Origin: Imbricaverruca yamaguchii | Lineage: Eukaryota; Arthropoda; Thecostraca; Neoverrucidae | Length of the DNA: 64,000 nucleotides | Assembly: GCA_034440575.1 (NCBI GenBank) | Contig: JAOTOL010001339.1 | Span: 176,501-240,500, forward strand | Direction of reading: 5' to 3' | Shown: one piece after another, positions 11,026 to 23,700 of the stretch | How the letters are laid out: each line of letters opens with the position of its first letter | Position numbering within the stretch: the first letter of the stretch is position 1 | Made by a program: the position numbers and the translations under genes | The notes under the pieces: model-generated | Seen by the model: the letters and a program-made list of their open reading frames with translations, nothing else | What the model was told of the DNA's origin: nothing | The model's database searches: none

Positions 11026-11480
11026 AAGCCCAATTTCCACTGGTCAGCGGCTTTCCCATCCCTCCAGGGCCGGTAACGAGACCAGGAACCAGGGCCCTGG
11101 TGACCAGCGCAGCGGCCAGACGGCTCGGAACGGGCTTTTCTTCTTCTTCTGGGAACCGTCCCGTCCAGACGCACCCAGCACTTTCCGCCGCGTCGAAGTT
11201 GTCCAACGGCCCCGTCGAAATCGGCGTCGTTCGCTCGGGCGAGGCGGCTCTCTGTTCGGACGGGGTGGTGTTCGTCACCGATCGTCGTTCAGTGATCTCC
11301 AAACCGGCGATCTCCATCCACTGGCTCTGTCGTGGACGAGACGATTCCTCGCGCCCAAGTATTGCCGACTGCGATATCCGCACTGCACCGCGTGCCCGTG
11401 CCTCCACGACGGGCATGCGTCTGCGGCGGCTGGGCATGCTCCTCCTAGGGCTGCTCGCGAACGAAGACTAAACACGCCTA
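11026..11480. other. GC-rich segment open on both strands; coding status unresolved
   Basis: One + frame is open from 10649 to 11533 (294 codons) and another from 10809 to 11471. A minus frame is open from 11437 to 10880 (185 codons). No domain, signal peptide or splice-supported structure is recognisable in any of them, and simultaneous opening on both strands points to base composition. It could hide an exon of an unknown gene, but I cannot support one. Confidence 0.4.
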
Positions 11481-12296
11481 TCCGTGACCCAACGTATGCT
11501 TACTTCCCACCTCTGGATCCAGCGAAGTTGTAATGTCGATAGTTTCGATCGGCAGTCGTCTCTGGCTTGGACGATTCCGTGCCATGTATTACAGTTGGCA
11601 TGCATTGTTCGGATCCTTACATCAGGACTGTTGAAGTTCAACTATGTCCAGTGTGCAGCGCGGCCCATTTTGATCCTCTCCACTTTGACTGTGTGGAAAC
11701 GAAGCCGCCTACTCGACTTTGACGCGAAATTGTGAAGTCAGGGCGAGCTGTTCCTCGCTGGGTGATATCTGAATTCGGTTTCAGCGCCGCCAATTCGTGT
11801 AGCATGACATTGGATGAGAATTGAATGTCCTGAGATGAGGTGGCCTCATGCAAGCCGACCTAATTTGATCTCATTTGTGCGATCTTAGTAATTACTTCCC
11901 ATGCAGTGCACACTCAGGCTAAGGTTGAAGAGATCGGTTCTTCACTGTACAATGCCCCGGCGTGATTTGAGGTCAGGCCACAAGGTCAGAAGCTGGACAG
12001 TTTACAAAGTTGTTTCATTGTCACATCGGTTCTTCTTGAAACACAATTTTACACTTTAAAAGTGATATTCCGGACGTATCCAAGTTTGAACTTACTTAAC
12101 CTGACCAAATGGTTTGATCTGACCTGACCTTATAATTTTCAGATGTCTATCAGATATCAATGTTTTGCTTGAATGGTTCTGTTGAGATGGCTCGATATAT
12201 GTTTATATTTTCAAGGTCATTCTACAAAATAAATTTCATGTCACTGGGTTGACCTCCTATAACCATGAAAAATATCAGCAAGTTGGAAATGGAGAA
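11481..12296. other. Non-coding stretch with AGGTCA-type half-sites
   Basis: There is no exon. Around 11970-12135 several GGTCAGG, AGGTCA and TGACCT words occur, as in the neighbouring mobile element. Confidence 0.5.
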
Positions 12297-13327
12297 TTAT
12301 CACTCGCACGTCCGGCGTTCCGCGCCAACTTCACATGTCGGGGGGCGGGGCAGATGTTTGCCCCCCCCCCCCCTAAGATCTCTAGAACTATGCTGGCTAG
12401 TGACAAACGGAAAACGGCGTTGGATAGCTGGTGACAGGCTCTATCGAAAGTGTTTTGGTCATTTTTTCGTTCAAGTCAATATTCAGGTAACTTATGTATC
12501 ATATCATATCATAGGGGTCACCATAGGTCATTCGACCAGATCGAGTGGGACTCAGATATTGACACATATCTCAGGACCTGTAACAAATAGAAACAAACGG
12601 TGAACGCTATTCGACAGTCCTTGAAATGTGCTATCGACAATAGGCGGTGTGATTTAAGGTCAGGTCAGCCGAAAATATTACCTCAGGTCAAGTTCATGAA
12701 GTAGCCGAGGGCATGAAGTAGCCTAGGTTATCTATCAATCGACACGTCTTGGCGATACAAGCACAATAACGGTAATTTCAGCCTTCTAGCTCAATGCAGT
12801 GCGATACAATACGCAGAATTGTGCTAGTGATCTCAGGTCACCTCAGATGACCTTGGTGAGGTCGCTGAGCAAAAATGTCAGTGGTAACATTGAGCATAGC
12901 TTCAAACTACACGCCACAACCGTTGTGAGGTCATTCCGAGGGCAAATATGTAACCACGAAACATTTGTGTATTTTGCAATAATTATATAATTGGGGAAGC
13001 CATGGCCGCGACCTGACCTCAGGTCAATGCTACGAAAAACGAGACATACATTATGGTCCCTGATGAGACCATGACGTCATAAGTTTGAAATAAATCGCCT
13101 AATTATTGTGGAAGTTATGTCACCTGGGACTCCGAGGGATGTTGGGTCACTTCGCCTGACCTGGTGACCTGACCTGAGATGACTCAAGGTTAAAAATGTA
13201 TGAGGATATGCGGAAAAGACCAATGAGCAGCCTTGCAATGTTTTGCCTTGCTAACCCGATTAGTATGGCGGCAAATTAGGAAGCACCGCGGTGGGCGGAT
13301 ATCTGCCCCCGGACGTGCGCGTGTTAT
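12297..13327. mobile_element. Non-autonomous DNA transposon, TTAW target site, copy 1
   Basis: The element body is 12301-13323, flanked by TTAT on both sides (12297-12300 and 13324-13327). The left end CACTCGCACGTCCGG and the reverse complement of the right end, CACGCGCACGTCCGG, form terminal inverted repeats. A subterminal GGCAGATATCYGCC-type palindrome follows. No transposase frame is present. A copy at 58418-59396 aligns along the whole length and is flanked by TTAA. TTAA-type targets are known for piggyBac and Kolobok elements, and which superfamily this belongs to is open. The interior is rich in AGGTCA/TGACCT words. Confidence 0.87.
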
Positions 13328-14030
13328 GTCATATGAGCTCTACACCATGTTGACTTTCAAATCACTTTTTCTGTTTCTAAAGTGCATCTTTCAGAAGACA
13401 GTTTTCAAGCCTGATTCTGACGTCAACTGACCTATCCTGATTTGAATATTTATTACCATATTCAATATAGCCGACTTTATCTATGTTCTTTCTTGAAAAC
13501 TTAGGTCGAAAATACACCAGTACTCTCTTTTTTCTTAATAATTTTCCAGGACTCAAGTCAGGTTCTTATAACCTAGTGCAACCTTTGGTACCTGATTATC
13601 AGTCAAAATGTAAATCTGATGTATGCTTCGGGTTCTTCATGACCAGAGTATTCAAAAGACATTGCGCATTTCACCAAAGCGTACGTAGATCATAAGTTTC
13701 AGGGGGCTTTTAAGAGTCGCCCCCCCGCCCCCTCACCCTCTCCTCCGGGCCAATGAAGGAGGATTTGCTGGCCGGTCCGGCGAGGGTTAAGGTGAGGGTT
13801 AAGGTGAAGGTTTTCTGACACAGCCGAAAAGTATTGAAAAAGCCACAGACGACCGGGCGAGCTTCAGTGCAGTATTGCCGAGTTAGAATCAAAGTAGCAC
13901 TTCACATGCTCTAGGTTCCATTTCTGTCATGCTATCCGAATTAGAAAATGCAAATGCCGCGACCGAGTCGCGGTCAATTTTGACTGCCGTGAAGACCTGC
14001 AACTACCTCATAAAATACTCGCAATAAACG
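13328..14030. other. Non-coding stretch; short GGGTTAAGGTGA-like repeat
   Basis: I recognise no exon. Near 13785-13812 three short AGGGTTAAGGTG-type words occur in a row. Confidence 0.5.
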
Positions 14031-14203
14031 TCACCGTGGCTCACAGATCCACCCGCAGGCTCAGGATCTGCGTTGTCGCCGGTAATGGAAAAACTTCCCG
14101 GCTGAATGACAGCGACGAACAGCTCCACACTGCTCGGAAGCGTCGTGTGGGCGGCCGGCCAGGCCTCCCTGTTGCACTGCCCGGCCGGCATCATCATCGC
14201 CAG

Positions 14204-14232
14204 CACCAATCAGCAGACGGCCAATGACGTCA
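14204..14232. promoter_or_regulatory. Composite CCAAT box / CRE motif
   Basis: CCAATCAG at 14206-14213 is followed by CCAATGACGTCA, which joins a second CCAAT to a perfect TGACGTCA at 14224-14231. A third CCAAT lies about 10 bases further on. These match the NF-Y and CREB/ATF consensus sequences. Whether they act as a promoter is inference, since no transcript start is visible. Confidence 0.4.
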
Positions 14233-14450
14233 CGACACCAATGACACGACCAACATCAGACGTCGTTTGACTGGTGGTGTCGTGACCTTTGAGCATCGCC
14301 CTGACCCAGCAGGGAAGAATCGGCGCGACCGTCGACCGATGCCCTCGGCGAATTCTGGTGGAAAATTCGGCATTGGCGACGGGGGAGGCACTGAGGCGGA
14401 GATGTTCGGCTTCATGGTCCGTGATGATTGGACACTATCTTTAGCTATCT

Positions 14451-15779
14451 TGTGCACATTGTGGGGTCATTATCCGCGGAGGCTTCTTGCGATCAGGACC
14501 TGCCAGATTAGCTATTTCCCAATAATTCCTGGAAGGTGCGCGTCTTATTCTGCTCAGCTTGACTGACATGAAGACAATTTGTTGAAACATTTTCCTGCGA
14601 CATTTTATTTTACCCGTTCGCACCCAATTGTGGGTGTAAATGTACGCGCATGGTGTGCACAATGCATTTAAAACACATGAACTCGCTCTATTGCGTGATA
14701 TTCCAAGTGCTGTGGAAGGAAAGCTTTCCATCTCATTAGGCTGGTTTCAGGTGTGTCGTGGGATACAATTTCTGCAAATGTTCCATTATGTGGTGAAGAA
14801 ATCTCACACCATAGCCAAAGTTTTCGGCTGTCTTTCACAAAAGTATGGTGGATAATCTGCTCCAATTCATAAGTCTATGGCGCACCGGAAAACGTTTCAG
14901 CCAAGAGCTATTGTGTCACCTCTGATATGCACAAGGTAAAAAAGAACAAACAAAGTCGACCCAACATTCGGAAAATATGTTCTGTCGTTAAGTGCAGCGC
15001 AAATACGGTCTAGCCCTTCGCGTGATAATGACTTAATTCCGCGTGACAGGAGGTGAATGATGCAGGATCCCATTGCAATGTTCAACTATGCTAATCACAC
15101 TGAAAATTGTTTCCTATGCTGATGAAGGGGCTGTCAGCTATACGATCGGGTTCTTCAACTATTGAGGTGCTCGTTTGTTAACGAGCCCCGATGTGTGCTC
15201 GTTTTTGTTATGAGGCTCCTCTGATTGAAAGTGATTTTCATTATTGTGAATGAGTGCTATCTGCTGGCAATAGTTCACCCCCTGATAATGACTAGCTTCC
15301 ATCGCAAAGGGCCGCCCTCCTTGTAGAAGTATGCCCCTGATTCTAAAAATGCGACTTGCTGAGAACGAATTACATTTCATTTAGAAGATAGCCCCGTACA
15401 TCTCAAATGCCTTTCACTTAGACGATTCTGAGTAGCGTCTGCGATTTCAACGATCGTATGATCATAGGAACCCTGAAGCATGTCATTGTGTTTCACAGTT
15501 CTTCTGATCCCTATATACCCTACTGGTTCTTCAGAATTTTGTCACGTTAAGCCTATTGGTTGTGCACACAACGAACATTGCCCTACATCTTCACCCCCCG
15601 CGTGCACGCACACATATGCACAGGAAAGAGCGTAATGGTTCCCACGACTGTCACCATGCAGAGTAGCTCCTTCAGTCTGCACTACATGTGGACGCTGTGT
15701 GACCAACGTAGTCGATGCGCCCGTAAGCCCTAATGACCAACCGGTCTACACAACGTGGCCGCATAGAGAAATATAAGAC
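14451..15779. other. Non-coding stretch, nothing recognised
   Basis: AT-leaning unique sequence with only short, unrecognised open frames. Confidence 0.5.
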
Positions 15780-15799
15780 CGAGAAACGGCGGATCGCGT

Positions 15800-16710
15800 G
15801 TATTGAGTCTGACTGGCTGTCTGTAGATGTAGCTGTGCGACTGTACAGGATTGCTGGAAGGCTTCCTGGGAGAGTAGCTGTCAGAAGCTGCCTGTGACTT
15901 TCCAGGAGGTCTTGGAAGTAACTTTGGAGACTAGTTGTCTGTAGCTCTCTGTGACTAGCCAGAACCGCCAAAAGCTTTCGTGGGAGAGTGTAGCTGTCTG
16001 TTCTGTCTGTGATTTCCCTGGACGTATAGGAGGTTTCTTGGGAGATTGTAGCTGTCTGTGACTGCCCGGGTCCTCGCGAAGTTTTCTGTCTATGAGTGTT
16101 CAGGACCTTCAGGAGGTGGCTTGGGAGACCGTAGCTCTCTGTAGCCGTCTGTGACCGTCCAGGACCGCTTGAAGGTTTCTTGAGAGACGATAGCAGTCCA
16201 TAGCTATCTGTGACTGCCCAGAACCACTCGAAGTTTTCGTAGGAGATTGAATCTGCTTGTGTCTGTCTGGAACTTCCAGGACCTTACAAGGTTTTCGTGG
16301 GAGTCCGTAGCTGTATGTAGCCTGTCTTTGACTGTCCAGGATCTCTAGGAGGTTTCTTGGCAGACTGGGTGCTGCCTGTAGATGTCTGTGACTGTCCAGG
16401 AAATCGCGAAGTTTTCGTGAGAGACTGTAGCTATTTGTGTCTGTCTGTGACTGATCAGGACGTTTGGGTGTAGTTTAAGAAACTGAAGCTGTGTGTAGCC
16501 ATCCAAGACTTCGTTAGGTTTTCCTTGAAGTTTGTATTCATCTGGGACTCCTAGAATGTTGAGAGATTTTCCAGTCTTCCGGTATCTCCCTTGGCAGCCT
16601 TCTTTGGTCTGAAACTGATCTAATTATCCTGGGTTCCCCAAGACGGCCCTCCTGAGAGACTGCCCAGTGTCTATATGTAGCTGGCTAGAATCTCCTGAGA
16701 CCCTGCATGG
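15800..16710. repeat. Degenerate tandem repeat, about 60-70-base unit
   Basis: A dozen or so diverged copies share GTAGCTGTCTGTGACTGTCC, AGGA, and GGTTTCTTGGGAGA. Unit lengths vary and identity is low, so this is an old array. Confidence 0.8.
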
Positions 16711-18031
16711 GAGATTGTGGCCGTCCATACCTGCCCAGAACTCCCCAGAATATATTCTTAAAATACCCGTCCGCAGAGGCTTCGGATCTGCTGAACTGGC
16801 TCTCTGAGGGATCGGAGCGACGCCGGCAGCATTCTGTCTCCCCAGGGCATTACGGACCGGCTCTGACGCACCGCGTCGGTCCTCAGCCGACCCTGCAGAT
16901 GTCCCCGGGCTCTCTCCGGGCCGGCGCGTTGTGTGTTTTGCGTGTCATTAGAGAGGGCTGCGATCAATGGGCAAGGTTAGCGGCTGGCGCGCCGCGCCGC
17001 CCGCCGCGCCGTCTGCCGGTCGGCTGGCAAAACCGGCGCATTGCCCCCACCAAACGCTCATCTGCTCATGCCGATCAATAACCTTGGAGGCTGGTCGCCG
17101 ATCTGGGCCAAAGTCCAGGTGGCCCGACTGCCCGTCTGGGTGAAGGTGCGGACGGCCCGAACGGCCGAAACACACAGACCCGCGGCGAAATGATTCGCTG
17201 ATTATGTCAACTGTTGGAGGGGCTGGGCTAGAAAAATGGGGAGATAGAGAGAGGGAGAGATGTAGCAGGGGACTGAAAGTAAGAGCCATCGTGTGATGTC
17301 TCAATTAGCAGAAGGTTGAATTGCATTTCCAAGTGACTGGCATATTTTGAGGCATGGAAATCGTCCGTCGTAAAGCTACCTTTCACTCATCACAATCCTC
17401 AAGTAGGACATGGAGCTGCTATTCAGTAAGCAATGGAAGCGACTCTGGTTACAATTTGTCCTTCTAAGCATAAAGAATTGATGCATCGGTGGATATTTTA
17501 TTTTTGCAACGCTCAAAGCTGATATGAGCTAATACGATTAGTAGATTACCATCAATTAATGGCACCAGGTACCATAAATAATTCCAATAATCCTAACTAC
17601 GGTAAGCAAAATCGTTTATGGTGCACTTAGTTATCTAATAGATCGCCATCTTGGTGCATGTTCGGCACCAATACCTCTTAAGGTCAAACAGTGACAGGAA
17701 ACCCATCCCGTTAGCGATGTGTTCGCCAATAAAAATTGTCTAGCGAGCATGCCGCGGGTGTGATTAAATCCTCACGTGGCCAACCCGCGCCGCGCTCCTC
17801 CGTCCCGTGCACGTGACGTGCCCACGTGCCACGGCGGGTGGACGCGATGAGATCATCGGGTGCGGCGACGTGTTGTTTTCTTCCGGGCCCGCCCGTTTTG
17901 CCGTCGGTCAGCCAGTTGGTGGGAATTACGGCCCGCGCCGGGACGATCGATGTGTGCCGGTCTGCTTCACCCCGGCGGGATGAAGGCCTGCTTTTCTTCT
18001 TACCGCACGCGGCGCCAGCCGCGTCGCGGCT
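16711..18031. other. Non-coding stretch; GC-rich 16.75-17.2 kb and 17.75-18.0 kb
   Basis: A 124-codon + frame (16707-17081) and an overlapping 118-codon minus frame occur in the first GC-rich part, and neither resembles a known protein. The middle is AT-rich and featureless. Confidence 0.45.
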
Positions 18032-18294
<263 letters not shown>

Positions 18295-19442
18295 GAGAGT
18301 CTACGTCACTACCCACCCAAACGGCCGTGTTGTAGTGGCCAGGTTGTCCTGGAGTACACTGGTCGTGGACGGTGCATGAACACCGTCCTCAGCTGGTTGG
18401 AGCTCTGGCCCTTCTGTTCTGGATAAGACAGGGTTCAAGTCGCCTCACGCGCTCGCATTTAGCTACCGGATGGGAGGGTCTGTTGGCAACTGGCCAGATG
18501 AGATCGGGAGCGAGTTGCCGGAGTTGCCGGCTGTGTCGGTGCATTAGTGGCGCGTTAAACTTTTGGCTTAGATTATGCCGTTGGGCTGGAATTCACGGAC
18601 CGGGTGATGGGGTCAGGGTTCACGCCGCGTTCCCTGCATAGCAATAGGATCCTGTGTTTTAAAGCTACATCAGCTAGAATTGGGACTTTTTAAAATTTTG
18701 GATCATACATTTTCTTAGGTGACAGACATTTCTCTGATAAGTAGGCTTTGATGAAGATATAGATTAAGCTCATTTCGCATCATTATACAAGCAATAAAGG
18801 TACTTCTAGATGCTTATATTGCTCACGCAATGATTCGTCATGCCGTGTGCTGTTATAGGCGAACATTTCTGCTGACAATAGCGTCGCTGGTAACCTACGT
18901 ACTTCTATTAACGCTGGTATTTCCTACGTACTTCCCGGTGCCCCTTGTGACGCGAATTGAAGTCCTGACAACCCTAGTGGCTCTATTGACTCAACCGATC
19001 GACCTAGTGACGTAGTTGTAAGGAATGGCCATCAACGTGAATAAGTGATTCGTCGATATGAAGCCGGGAGGCGTTCGGACATTCAGCACATTCACACTCA
19101 GTTGGACACTCACGCTATGACAGGGGCACGAATGACATCCTATGGGTATTCAGTGTGGCTCCCTTGGAGAGTGTAGATGGCATGCCGCACGCCTGCAGTT
19201 GTACTAGCAGGTCCAATCGTCGGCTGATGGTGAGTGGGGTACAGCTGCGTCGTGGAAGCGAGAGCTTGACATGCAATGTTTGATCGTTGGTGTGGGAAAG
19301 ATTACCTGGCTCCTGACCTGTGTGTCTTAGGGCTGTGACCGAGGCTTGCCTTTCCACCAGTGGTGGCATGGCATTGACGTAATGGAGCCTTGACACCCTG
19401 ACACCCGTAAACTACCCCCAAGACTAGTGTGATTCCCACCAG
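18295..19442. other. Non-coding stretch, nothing recognised
   Basis: Unique-looking sequence without exon, repeat or RNA signals. Confidence 0.5.
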
Positions 19443-19605
19443 GGGACGAGTAGTATAAGGGTAGGTTTCCCGTCTCCCAATCGAAAGGTTGTGAGTTCCA
19501 GTCTCACCTGTCGCTACTCTTCTCCCGCGGCCAATCGGCGTGAGAGATTGGCGACGCTGCATGACTCAACGGTCGACGTGTCGTGAAACCAATAACAAAC
19601 CAGCC
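19443..19605 (+). mobile_element. tRNA-derived SINE, family 1
   Basis: It has the same architecture as the copy at 5641-5794: a GGGACGAGTAGTATAAGGGT head, a degraded B-box GAGTTCCAGTCT, and the shared body AATCGGCGTGAGAGATTGG with tail GTCGACGTGTCGTGAAACC. The B-box has a substitution, so RNA polymerase III activity is probably lost. No clear target-site duplication is visible. Confidence 0.85.
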
Positions 19606-19913
19606 ATGAGTGGGCACTCCTAAGGACTCGAAGCAAGGCTGGAGATCTCTCACCAAGCCAGGATGGTTCAGCTGCACTCAGATGGTCAGATGGTTCTCGA
19701 CATACTTTCAGATTTAATATGGAAAATATTAAGTTAGAATTAGCAGAGTGAATCCAGGGGGTTCGATCCCGACCCACCCGGGATATTTAGCCGTGGCTTG
19801 AAAGTCCCTGCAGGTGCCATTGCAGCAGTACCTCACCAAAACTGTGGTCGTCTGCTGGTGAGTACATACATTGCGTGAGCTCATACATATCTTCCAATGT
19901 GAGCTTCCCCGCT

Positions 19914-20060
19914 GCCCACTATTGGTGGTCGCAATGCTGTGCCGCATCGCATGTATGTGATGCGGTACAGAAGTGTTCTGGAGGGTGGTGCAATCCCCTC
20001 TGCCCACTATTAGTGGTCGTAATGCTGTGCCGCATCGCGTGTATGTGATGCGGTACAGAT
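19914..20060. repeat. 88-base direct duplication, each copy with a compact hairpin
   Basis: Both copies contain GCCCACTATTRGTGGTCG and CAATGCTG or TAATGCTG. Each then has an inverted repeat CCGCATCGCAT / ATGTGATGCGG with a two-base loop (19942-19965 in the first copy). Confidence 0.8.
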
Positions 20061-20865
20061 CGACGTTTCACGGGATTCTTTTGCACTGAGTGAGTCAGTA
20101 AAGACTCTGGACAGCTTGCTACTCAGTCGGTAATTGCAAAATAGCAGATATGAGGTTCATTCAGGGGAACAAAGGAAGCCAAGCGAATTCCAGGTTCAAT
20201 ATATCAGTCGCCCCTTTTCATGTAAACTATCCACCAGTATATTTTACCTTCACCATGTCTTAAAATTCACACCTGTGAAGAAAAGCAAACCGGAGTTTAT
20301 CATAGACTTTGACAATTATTTGTGCACGAAAGCTTGCTGGATAAACTTACGCTCTCCTTGGGCAGGTAAAACGTCTCATTGTTTGGGGTTAAACTGACAT
20401 CGTTGGGCGTAGGGACGCAGCAACTCCTACTAGTTACATAGCGTCCCCATAATTGGGGTTTGATTATTTGGACATAAGGGCGCATTAACTGTTGCTGATC
20501 ATATGGCGCCCCCTTGTTTGGTGCCGAACGTTGTTTCCTCGATAACTACACAAATATCAGGGTAGAAGGGAGATATTTGCTTAAAATCGCTGGGAGCAGC
20601 TCAAGGAGCTTGACAAGAATCATTTGAAACATTTTTATCCCAGATCCATAGCCGAGTTTCTATATCCAGATATGAATATATCGAATACGAAGTTAGGCTT
20701 AGAAGTGTCAATTCGGAATGATTCTAAATATGAAAAGTGCAGCGCAGTCAGGAAGAATGTGTGTGTCTTTTCGAAAATTAAAAACATAAAATGCAACTTT
20801 AGTAAGTTAAATGTTCAGGATTCATTGTTGTAGTTCCGAAATGTGAAGATTATGTTTGGTAACTA

Positions 20866-20896
<31 letters not shown>

Positions 20897-22440
20897 ATAT
20901 ATAATAAATAGGTTAACCACACCCAGACACGCTAACTAAAGGGAACGTCACGAGTGGAAAATTAACGCATGTATGCTGTAGTTTGTCACTATAATCCTAA
21001 TATTCAATTTCATTAACAATGATGCCATTAGACTCAACAAACGATCCGAAAATCTGAGAAGGTAGTTTTGCGGTAAACATTGGCGTGCGCAAACGGTGAG
21101 CATTTCATATTGATGTTTTAAAGGAATTTACAATGACAATTTTACAAATCTACTTGTGACGCTCACCTGACGTGACTTTGATCGGTGATTGTCAACGATC
21201 TAACGCCAAAGATTTCGCATTTGCATGCATAATTCAGATGGGAATAGGCACATGAAAGTTCGGGGTTCCGGCGTACTACCTTTTCCACTGCCGATGATAT
21301 TCGCCTGTGGAATGGAGGGGAGGGGCAGAATTTCCCCCGCCAGCAGAACGCCGGTTAAAATAATTGCCTTACAATGGTACTCGTAATCTTCCGTGCTTAT
21401 GAGTAACAGCTAGATGACCATTCATTTTCTCGGTTGTCGTTGGGTGCACACCTTCGTATCGGTGTTAATTTCCTGTTGTCTAATCTGAGAACCAATCGGT
21501 TCATCAGTTGAATCACAACTAATCAGCCGGAATGTAGAGTCTACAGTGTAGTCATTGTGCAGACATAAGAAATTCTAAAAGGAATTCATAGTGTGAACTG
21601 GACCATTTCAACACAATCCTAAGCGCCTGTCAACCACCTCGAAACTGATTGTAAGTTTTGCCTTGAACTGCCGATGGAGCAAATACCCCCCTTCCACTGC
21701 GGGTTTTCTGAGATAACTCCTGCACCCCTTGAGGCATCACACCGAAGCGTTGCTAACATTCTAACAATTCAATATCGAATCACGTGAGGGAAGCTGTTTT
21801 GCTGGGTGGCCATGTATCTCCGAGTATTCTAGGCCAACCAAACTTAGCACATATGTGTTGGATACACACCAAACTAGACAACGTTTTTGGTGGCGGGGGC
21901 AGAATGCTGCTACAAAACAAATGCAAGCAAGTCTTCACTTGCGAAATTTGCATCATAACTTTCACCTGTTTGGTCGTCGCAAAAAACTATTGAAGTATCG
22001 ATCAACGTCCTCTTTACAAAACCAATCATGCTGCTGAACAACAAATTATTATATGCCTAAGCTAACACACCCTGGAATAAGGTTATGGCTAAGTGATGCT
22101 GGTAAGATAAGTTAGATTTTGAAATATAGTAAATGTAGGCACATATATGACAGGCATTAGCATTTCGCAACAATCATCGTCAGCTACGTTGGCCAGTCAG
22201 TCACTAACGCTATCGCGGGAGAAGAGTTTAAAATGACGGGTCTGTGGAGGACCTGAGATGAAGAATCCAAACCAAGAAACCCAGAGAACTGGCAAAGGTT
22301 GTTTGCGACACAAGTTTACCACTTAAATTAGAATCGGATGAATATCGACCCCAGCTGCTGATGAACATGTTGAATTGTTATTTGCCGCCACCGGTATTAC
22401 CACGGTTCAAGAAGTCCCGTCTCGGAATTGCGGTAATCCT
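20061..22440. other. AT-rich non-coding stretch with an AT microsatellite
   Basis: An (AT)n tract with one interruption lies at 20864-20906. Near 21300-21355 a G/C-run motif (GAGGGGAGGGGCAGAATTTC) resembles the ends of the DNA elements elsewhere in the window. No exon is recognised. Confidence 0.55.
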
Positions 22441-22444
22441 GAGG

Positions 22445-22830
22445 TGGACGTTAGAAGACCCGGTGGACGTTGTTGCTCACGGCGGACGTCGTCTGCCCGA
22501 CGGACGTTGTCGACCTTAACGGACGTGTTCACGCTGGTGAACCCGGTGGACGTTATTGTCTCGGCGGACGTTGTCGGCCCGGCGGATCCTACCCGCCCCG
22601 GTGGACGTTGTCTGCCAGTGGACGTCGTCCGTTAAGTGGACGTTATCGATCATGTGAACGCCGTCGAATGTTGTCGGCCGACAAACGCCCTGTTTGTCCT
22701 ATGGACGTCGTCGGCTCGGTGGACGTTGTCGATCGCGTGAACGCCGTCGGCTTAGTGGACGCCGTCGGCCTGCGAACGCTGCCGGTCCCACGCACGTCGT
22801 CGACCTAGTGGACCCTGTGACCCGGCTGGC
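22445..22830. repeat. Degenerate minisatellite built on GTGGACGTTGTCGG
   Basis: About 15 units of roughly 21-30 bases share GTGGACGTYGTCGGC, interspersed with GTGAACGCCGTCG variants. The spacing is irregular. Confidence 0.8.
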
Positions 22831-23094
22831 GCCGCCTACCCCGACGCGCGACCACGTCGACGCCGGAGGCGCATCACTTGTGTCGGCGCGCGGCAGTGGC
22901 CGTCGGTCGGCCGGCGGCCGCCTCGTGTGTCAACGGTCGCGGGTCGTGCGAGCGACGTCGCGTGCCGGGCCGTCGGTCCACTTCATATCGAGCACGGCGC
23001 GCGTCGGCACGGCGCGCTGCTGAGTCTCGGCGGCGGGCCGGCTCGTCGGCAACGGAGGGGTGGCACGTCGGAACTGGCGGGTCCATCCCCACCC

Positions 23095-23415
23095 ACCCCC
23101 TCACCCTGGGCAGCAGGAATGTCGGAACTGGCGCATCCTCCCCCTTACCCTGGATAGCAGGCATGTCGGAGCTGGGGTGTCCCTCTTGGGCAGCAGGCAT
23201 GTCGGAACTAGGGTGTCCCTCTTGGGCAGCAGGCATGTCGGAACTGGGGTGTCCCTCTTGGGCAGCAGGAATGTTGGAACGGGGGTGTCCCTCTTGGGCA
23301 ACAGGAATGTCGGAACTGGGGTGTCCCTCTTGGGCAGCAGGCATATCGGAACTGGGGTGTCCCTCTTGGGCAGCAGGCATGTCGGAACTGGGGTGTCCGC
23401 CCCTGGGCAGCAGAT
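23095..23415. repeat. Minisatellite, 36-base unit, about 8-9 copies
   Basis: The unit includes GGCAGCAGGCATGTCGGAAC and GGGGTGTCCCTCTT. All frames are open because 36 is a multiple of three and the unit lacks stops. The artefact frames reach 216 codons. Confidence 0.93.
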
Positions 23416-23479
23416 ACGTCAGCAATCAGAGGGGAGGAGTGAATGGAGAGCATTGCTGTCGGTGTTCCCGTGATCCGAG

Positions 23480-23700
23480 CCAGTTAGCTCATGTCGCGAT
23501 GAGAGCTATATCAAATGGCATAGCCTAACTCAACACTGCAGTGATGTTCTTTGTTCACGAATATCTGTTAGACTATGACAGGATGAGAACCATAGCAGGT
23601 GGCATAGTTTAACCCAGCGCTGCAGTGGCTTTCCTTGTTAGCTTAGAGCTCTCGGTAAGCCTATGACCGAATGAGAGCTGTAGCAAATGAATGCGCTTGT
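23480..23700. repeat. Diverged duplication, about 105-base unit
   Basis: Two to two-and-a-half copies share GATGAGAGC or GATGAGAACC, GGCATAGYYTAAC and CGCTGCAGTG-type words. Confidence 0.65.
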
